Assembly (NCBI RefSeq): GCF_024195285.1
Contig: NZ_JALHBS010000086.1
Coordinates: forward strand, 1 to 64,000
Reading direction: 5' to 3'
DNA length: 64,000 nt
Origin: Aurantimonas marianensis
GTDB lineage: Bacteria > Pseudomonadota > Alphaproteobacteria > Rhizobiales > Rhizobiaceae
Shown: positions 59,787-64,000 of the stretch, piece after piece
How positions within the stretch are numbered: position 1 is the stretch's first letter
Layout: each line of letters begins with the position of its first letter
Program-made: the position numbers and the translations under genes
Notes under the pieces: generated by a model
What the model was told of the DNA's origin: nothing
Seen by the model: the letters and a program-made list of their open reading frames with translations, nothing else
Databases searched by the model: none

Positions 59787-61520
59787 ATGACCACGATCGA
59801 TGCAGGCGTCGCGCCTGGCGCTTTTTCCGAAGCGGTCTTCCGCAAATGCGGCTACACGGGGCTGAAGGTCGACATCGCCGCCCAGCGGCTGATCAAGGCC
59901 AATGCGGTGGCCGCCGTCGTGTTTCTCATGCTCGGCGGGCTGATGGGGGTGGCGGTCGCGCTGACCCGCTGGCCGGCGGTGCATCTTCTGCCGGCCGAGT
60001 GGTTCTATCTGGTTCTGACCGGGCACGGCGCCAATGTACTCTTGTTCTGGATCATCTTCTTCGAGATCGCGATCCTCTATTTCGCCTCGGCGATCCTTCT
60101 GAACTCGCGCCTCGCGGCGCCGAAATTCGCCTGGCTCGGCTTCGTGCTGATGATTGTCGGCGCATTGATGGCGAATTACGCTGTGCTGCGCGGCGACTCG
60201 ACCGTAATGTTCACCTCCTATCCGCCGATGATGGCGTCGTCCTGGTTCTATCTGTCGCTCATCCTGTTTGCCGTCGGCGCGCTGATCGGCGTCGCCGTCT
60301 TCTTCGGAACCCTGGTCATCGCCCGGGCGGAGCGCACCTATGAGGGGTCGATCCCGCTGGTCACCTTCGGCGCGCTGACGGCGGCGATCATCGCGGTTTT
60401 CACCCTCGCGTCCGGCGCGATCATCCTGATCCCGACGTGGCTCTGGTCGCTCGGACTGATCTCGAACATCGATCCGCTGATGTACAAGGTCGTCTGGTGG
60501 GGCATGGGCCACTCCTCGCAGCAGATCAACGTCTCGGCCCATGTCTCGGTTTGGTATCTGATCGCGGCGCTGGTCGTGGGCGCGAAACCGTTGTCCGAAA
60601 AGGTCAGCCGGACCGCCTTTCTGATGTATATCCTGTTCCTGCAGCTCGCCTCGGCGCATCATCTTCTGGCCGAGCCCGGCATGAGCGCCGAGTGGAAGAT
60701 CATCAACACCTCCTACATGATGTATCTGGCCGTCATGGGCTCGATGATCCACGGGCTGACCGTTCCCGGCGCGATCGAGGCGGCGCAGCGGCGTAACGGC
60801 TTCCGGAAGGGCTGGTTCGAGTGGCTGCAGAAGGCGCCCTGGGCCAACCCTGCCTTCTCCGGCATGTTCCTCAGCCTCGTCATGTTCGGCTTCATCGGCG
60901 GTATCTCCGGTGTCGTGCTCGGCACCGAGCAGCTCAATGTGCTGATGCACAACACCATCTACGTGCCCGGTCATTTCCATGGCACCGTCGTCGCCGGCAC
61001 CACGCTCGCCTTCATGGCGGTGACCTATCTGGTGCTGCCGCTGATCTTCCAACGCGAGGTCATCTGGCCGAAGCTGGCCACATGGCAGCCCTATCTGTTC
61101 GGCATCGGGGCAGGGGGCATCTCCCTGTTCATGATGGGGGCGGGCACACTCGGCGTCGCGCGCCGGCATTGGGACATCACCCTGACCGATGCGGTGCATG
61201 CCTTCGAGTATGCGCCCGGTGCCTTCCTGATGATGGGCCTGAACGGCATCTTCGCGCTCATCGCGGGGCTGGGCGGCGCGCTCTATATCCTGATCACGGT
61301 CGGCACCGTGTTGTTCGGCAAGAAGCTCGACACCGCCGGGGCGCAGCCGATGCACTTCCCGCTGCACGCGCAGGGACCGCATGCGGCATCGCACTACGGC
61401 AGCGAGGGCACCGTCAAGTTGCCGGGCACGATCGTGCTGGTGACGATCTTCTTCGTCTCCTTCGTGCTCTACTACTTCGTGAACTGGAAGTATCTGTCCG
61501 ATCTCTGGCTGTTCCGGTGA
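59787..61520 (+). CDS. norY: Heme-copper catalytic subunit, NO reductase-like (NorY-like, sNOR class)
   Basis: 577 aa, about 12-14 helices. All six metal histidines are visible: His80 (LVLTGHGANVLLFW), His242 (WWGMGHSSQQINVSAHV), His291/His292 (LQLASAHHLLAEPG), His396/His398 (YVPGHFHGTVVAG). Where oxygen reductases have HPEVY with the cross-linked Tyr at H+4, this has HSSQQ, with Gln246. Loss of that Tyr argues against O2 reduction and for NO reduction. It is not cNorB/qNorB, since subunit II carries CuA and no NorC is present. Best family match from memory: sNOR (norSY-senC of ammonia oxidisers). Catalysis is inferred. Confidence 0.8.
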   Translation: MTTIDAGVAPGAFSEAVFRKCGYTGLKVDIAAQRLIKANAVAAVVFLMLGGLMGVAVALTRWPAVHLLPAEWFYLVLTGHGANVLLFWIIFFEIAILYFASAILLNSRLAAPKFAWLGFVLMIVGALMANYAVLRGDSTVMFTSYPPMMASSWFYLSLILFAVGALIGVAVFFGTLVIARAERTYEGSIPLVTFGALTAAIIAVFTLASGAIILIPTWLWSLGLISNIDPLMYKVVWWGMGHSSQQINVSAHVSVWYLIAALVVGAKPLSEKVSRTAFLMYILFLQLASAHHLLAEPGMSAEWKIINTSYMMYLAVMGSMIHGLTVPGAIEAAQRRNGFRKGWFEWLQKAPWANPAFSGMFLSLVMFGFIGGISGVVLGTEQLNVLMHNTIYVPGHFHGTVVAGTTLAFMAVTYLVLPLIFQREVIWPKLATWQPYLFGIGAGGISLFMMGAGTLGVARRHWDITLTDAVHAFEYAPGAFLMMGLNGIFALIAGLGGALYILITVGTVLFGKKLDTAGAQPMHFPLHAQGPHAASHYGSEGTVKLPGTIVLVTIFFVSFVLYYFVNWKYLSDLWLFR

Positions 61521-61530
61521 GGGCGGTGCG

Positions 61531-62400
61531 ATGCTGGCCGCGCTCCGCATAACCGGTTCGATCCTGAAGCTGAGGATAGGCTTCGCCGTCGCGCTGGCGG
61601 CGCTGGCCGGGATGCTGGCCAGCGAGGGGGCGCTCTCGCCGCTGCCGGCCGGCGTCTTCCTGCTAGCGGTCCTTGGCGCCAGCGGCGCGGCCGGCGCCTT
61701 CAACCATTACTGGGAGCGCGAGAGCGACCGGGACATGCGGCGGACCCGCGCCCGGCCCTTCGCCAGCGGCCGCCTCAAGCCCGGTCCGGTCTGGCCCGTG
61801 ACCTTCGCCGGGCTGCTGCTCGCCTCGCTGGTCATGGCGTGGTCGGTCGGAGGTTCCCTGGCGGCGTTCTGGCTGTTTCTCGGCGCCATCACCTATGGCT
61901 GGGTCTATACCGTCTGGCTGAAGCGGCGGAGCGTCTGGAACATCGTGGTGGGCGGCGCGTCCGGCAGTTTCGCGATCGTCGCCGGCGCGGCGGCGGTCGG
62001 CGGCGAAATGCAGGCGACACCGGTAATCCTCGCCCTCGTCATGTTCTTCTGGACGCCGCCGCACTTCTGGTCGCTGGCGGCGGCGAAAGGCGACGACTAC
62101 CGGCGGAGCGGCGTGCCGATGCTGCCGGTGATCGTGTCCGAAGCGGTCTGGGCGCCGATCATCCTCGGCCACGCGGCCCTGTTGCTGGTTCTCTCCCTCT
62201 TGCCGCTCGCCACCGGCATGGGACCGGTCTACGGCATCTTCGCGCTGGCTGGCGGTGGGCTGTTCCTGTGGCGCTCGGCGCAGCTTTGGGCGGCGCCGTC
62301 GCGGCAGACCGCGATGGCCAATTTTCGCGCCTCGCTCGTGCAATTCGCGCTGCTCGTCACGGGCGTCTATCTCGATGCCGCGGTCCGATGGGCGACCTGA
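61531..62400 (+). CDS. Second CtaB-like heme farnesyltransferase, operon-specific
   Basis: 289 aa UbiA-family membrane protein. Recognisable motifs: FNHYWERESDRDMRRTRARP, VYTVWLKRRSVWNIVVGGAS, VMFFWTPPHFWSLAAAKGDD and YRRSGVPMLPVIV. In the first polar motif Glu62 stands where ctaB (9005) has Asp (N-x3-E-x3-D). A dedicated copy here suggests that NorY uses a farnesylated heme (O or A type) rather than heme B. Overlaps the SCO gene by 13 bp. It is divergent from the ctaB of the cox operon, so not a recent duplicate. Confidence 0.88.
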   Translation: MLAALRITGSILKLRIGFAVALAALAGMLASEGALSPLPAGVFLLAVLGASGAAGAFNHYWERESDRDMRRTRARPFASGRLKPGPVWPVTFAGLLLASLVMAWSVGGSLAAFWLFLGAITYGWVYTVWLKRRSVWNIVVGGASGSFAIVAGAAAVGGEMQATPVILALVMFFWTPPHFWSLAAAKGDDYRRSGVPMLPVIVSEAVWAPIILGHAALLLVLSLLPLATGMGPVYGIFALAGGGLFLWRSAQLWAAPSRQTAMANFRASLVQFALLVTGVYLDAAVRWAT

Positions 62401-63212
62401 TCCGCCATCTCGCCGTGGCCGCGTTCGTCCTTGCTGGCGTCTTGCCATTGCCGGCGCAAGGCGCCGAGAGCTTCGACCCGGCCGTGGTCGTAGCCGCGAG
62501 CGAGGCCGCGGTGGGCGGGCTCGTCGGCGATTACACGCTCGTCGACCGTCATGGCGCGCCGCTCCCGCTGGCCGCGCTTCGCGGCGAGCCGCTGGTGGTC
62601 AGCATCGTCTATACGAGCTGCGCGTCGGTCTGTCCGCCGACGACGCAACGGATTATCGAGGCGGTCGAGGAGGCGCGTCGCGTCTTCGGCGCACAGCAAT
62701 TCTCGGTGCTGACACTCGGCTTCGACGCCCGCAACGACACGCCGTCCCGGCTCGACGCCTTCGCCAAAATGCAGCGTATTCCCGAGGCGGACTGGCGGAT
62801 CGCCAGCGCCGACGCGGCGACGCTGCGGCGGCTTCTCGCCGATCTCGGGTTCAGCTATCGCGCCGCCGCCGGCGGCTTCGAGCATATCACGCAGACGACG
62901 ATCCTCGACGCCGGGGGGCGCGTCTATCGTCAGGTCTATGGCGACGACTTTCCGATCCAGATGCTGCTGGAACCGCTCAAGGAGCTGATCTACGGCACGA
63001 GCCTGCGCGGGATCACCCGCGAGGGCCTGATCGATCGGATCAAGTTCATCTGCACGACCTACAATCCTGCGACCGGCGTCTATGAATTCGACTATGCGAT
63101 CGGCTTCGGCATCGTGCTCGGCGGGCTCTCGCTGATCCTGACCGGGATCGTGATCCTGCGGCTCTGGCTCGGCAATCGACGATTGACGGCTCGGGGACGG
63201 AGCCGCGCATGA
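62388..63212 (+). CDS. SCO/SenC-family copper chaperone with C-terminal membrane anchor
   Basis: 274 aa from ATG at 62388. Signal peptide LIRHLAVAAFVLAGVLPLPA; thioredoxin-like domain with the copper motif VYTSCASVCPPTTQ (Cys78, Cys82) and His166 (GGFEHITQTTILD). Unlike most SCO proteins it has an extra C-terminal region with a membrane helix (AIGFGIVLGGLSLILTGIVI, about 237-258). SCO proteins metallate CuA, here presumably NorS. A senC gene accompanies norSY in ammonia oxidisers. Its stop overlaps the cytochrome b start (ATGA). Confidence 0.9.
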   Translation: MGDLIRHLAVAAFVLAGVLPLPAQGAESFDPAVVVAASEAAVGGLVGDYTLVDRHGAPLPLAALRGEPLVVSIVYTSCASVCPPTTQRIIEAVEEARRVFGAQQFSVLTLGFDARNDTPSRLDAFAKMQRIPEADWRIASADAATLRRLLADLGFSYRAAAGGFEHITQTTILDAGGRVYRQVYGDDFPIQMLLEPLKELIYGTSLRGITREGLIDRIKFICTTYNPATGVYEFDYAIGFGIVLGGLSLILTGIVILRLWLGNRRLTARGRSRA

Positions 63213-64000
63213 GCGCCTCCGTCACGATTCTTTGCCGCGGCTTCGACCGGATCGAACGGGCGCTCGACGCCGTCTTCGGCCCGGAATGGAACCCGATGGC
63301 CCAACTCGGCACGCTCGGCTGGTTCCTGTTCTGGATCGTCACGGCGACCGGGGTCTACCTCTTCATCTTCTTCGATACCGGCGTGGTGAACGCCTATACG
63401 TCGATCGAGTGGCTGACCAACGACCACTGGTTCCACGCCGGCATCGCGCGGAGTTTTCACCGCTACGCGTCCGATCTGATGATCGCGGTCATGCTGGTTC
63501 ATCTGGTCCGCGAATTCGCCAGGGGGCGTCATCGCGGCGCGCGCTGGTTCTCCTGGATCACCGGCGTGCCGCTGATCTGGCTGGTCTACATCTCCGGCAT
63601 CACCGGCTACTGGCTGGTCTGGGACCGGCTGGCGCAATATGTCGCCATCGCCAGCACCGAGCTGCTCGACTGGCTACCTATCTTCGGCGAGCCGATCGCG
63701 CGGAATTTTCTCACGCCCGAGGCGTTGAGCGGGCGGTTCTTCACGCTCCTTGTCTTCCTTCATATCGCGGTGCCGCTGATCCTGTTGCTAGCGATGTGGA
63801 TCCATATCCAGCGGATCACCAATGCCCGGACCGCGCCGTCGCGCGAACTCGGGGGCATGGTTCTGGTCGGCCTGTTGGTCGCCTCGCTGCTCTTGCCGGC
63901 CCGCTCGCAAGCCGCGGCCGACCTGGCGATGGTGCCGGCGCAGGTCGGGATCGACTGGTTCATCCTGCCGCTTTATCCGGTGATGGATCTGGTGCCGGCG
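63209..64000 (+). CDS. Cytochrome b (bc1-type N-terminal domain), runs off the window
   Basis: At least 264 residues; the 3' end is outside the window. Diheme cytochrome b ligand pairs: His84 and His98 (SFHRYASDLMIAVMLVHLVR) and His185 and His199 (FLHIAVPLILLLAMWIHIQR), both 14 residues apart as in bc1. Helix 1: GWFLFWIVTATGVYLFIFFD. After the fourth helix it continues with VGLLVASLLLPARSQAAADL and LVPAQVGIDWFILPLYPVMD, so a fused C-terminal part is likely. It probably takes electrons from quinol or passes them to the NorSY-like enzyme. Confidence 0.85.
   Translation, partial: MSASVTILCRGFDRIERALDAVFGPEWNPMAQLGTLGWFLFWIVTATGVYLFIFFDTGVVNAYTSIEWLTNDHWFHAGIARSFHRYASDLMIAVMLVHLVREFARGRHRGARWFSWITGVPLIWLVYISGITGYWLVWDRLAQYVAIASTELLDWLPIFGEPIARNFLTPEALSGRFFTLLVFLHIAVPLILLLAMWIHIQRITNARTAPSRELGGMVLVGLLVASLLLPARSQAAADLAMVPAQVGIDWFILPLYPVMDLVPA

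Noticed and set aside
59787-61520. Calling the protein a cytochrome c oxidase subunit I or cNorB
   Set aside because: HPEVY tyrosine is missing, which argues against an oxidase; a CuA subunit is present and NorC absent, which argues against cNorB.
59739-61703. 654-codon open frame on the minus strand over norY
   Set aside because: Antisense shadow of a GC-rich membrane gene; rich in His, Arg and Asp, no domain, no ribosome site.

Overview
The window reads as chromosome of a GC-rich alphaproteobacterium, most likely a Hyphomicrobiales (Rhizobiales) member. The evidence is a set of family-typical genes and gene orders: coxB-coxA-ctaB-coxF-ctaG-ctaE-DUF983-surf1; ispH-thrB-rnhA; thrC next to an M16 peptidase; a CcrM-type GANTC methyltransferase beside HAD-mutY; and a dciA-like gene followed by a DsbA-family gene. 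No rRNA, transposase, integrase or CRISPR array was seen. The only tRNA found is tRNA-Gln(TTG).

Left part (1-43 kb), mostly core genome. 1-6 kb: fabI (cut by the window edge), a J-domain protein, a lipoprotein, pdxH, a sirtuin, tldD and an IalB-like secreted protein. 6.3-13 kb: the aa3 cytochrome c oxidase operon with its assembly factors. 13-19 kb: PilZ, ispH-thrB-rnhA, an AT-rich HNH nuclease wedged between rnhA and a peroxiredoxin, a DsbD-like periplasmic protein and YqgE. 19-25.5 kb: an EAL/degenerate-GGDEF membrane protein, a GNAT acetyltransferase, an M16 peptidase and thrC. 25.6-33.4 kb: a lipoprotein, two HAD phosphatases, ccrM, mutY, a two-gene surface-glycan insert (GT25 plus O-antigen ligase-like), a dciA-like gene and dsbA. 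33.5-42.8 kb: a divergent pyruvate phosphate dikinase-like protein, an SLC13 permease, an acyl-CoA ligase, a DUF1499 protein, an MBL hydrolase and hypotheticals.

The region from about 43 kb to the right edge is accessory. It begins at tRNA-Gln, followed by a UDP-sugar dehydrogenase (TviB-like) with a probable epimerase remnant. Then comes a complete cytochrome cd1 denitrification locus: a Dnr-type Crp/Fnr regulator coupled to a DUF4202 gene, nirX-nirI on the minus strand, and divergently nirS-E-C-F-DL-G-H-J-N plus a two-module CbiX-type chelatase. NirE makes precorrin-2, the chelatase could insert iron, NirDL/G/H decarboxylate siroheme, NirJ and NirF/N finish heme d1, NirC is an electron carrier, and NirS reduces nitrite to NO.

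Immediately downstream, behind its own FNR/NNR-type box and a correctly spaced -10, is the most interesting system. It comprises a 53-aa membrane peptide, a CuA subunit II, a heme-copper subunit I that lacks the active-site tyrosine (HSSQQ where oxidases have HPEVY), a dedicated CtaB-like heme farnesyltransferase, a SCO protein with a C-terminal membrane anchor, and a bc1-type cytochrome b that runs off the window. It resembles the NorSY (sNOR) class of CuA-containing nitric oxide reductases. With nirS next door it would complete nitrite to NO to N2O without cNorB. The function is inferred from residues and context, not shown.
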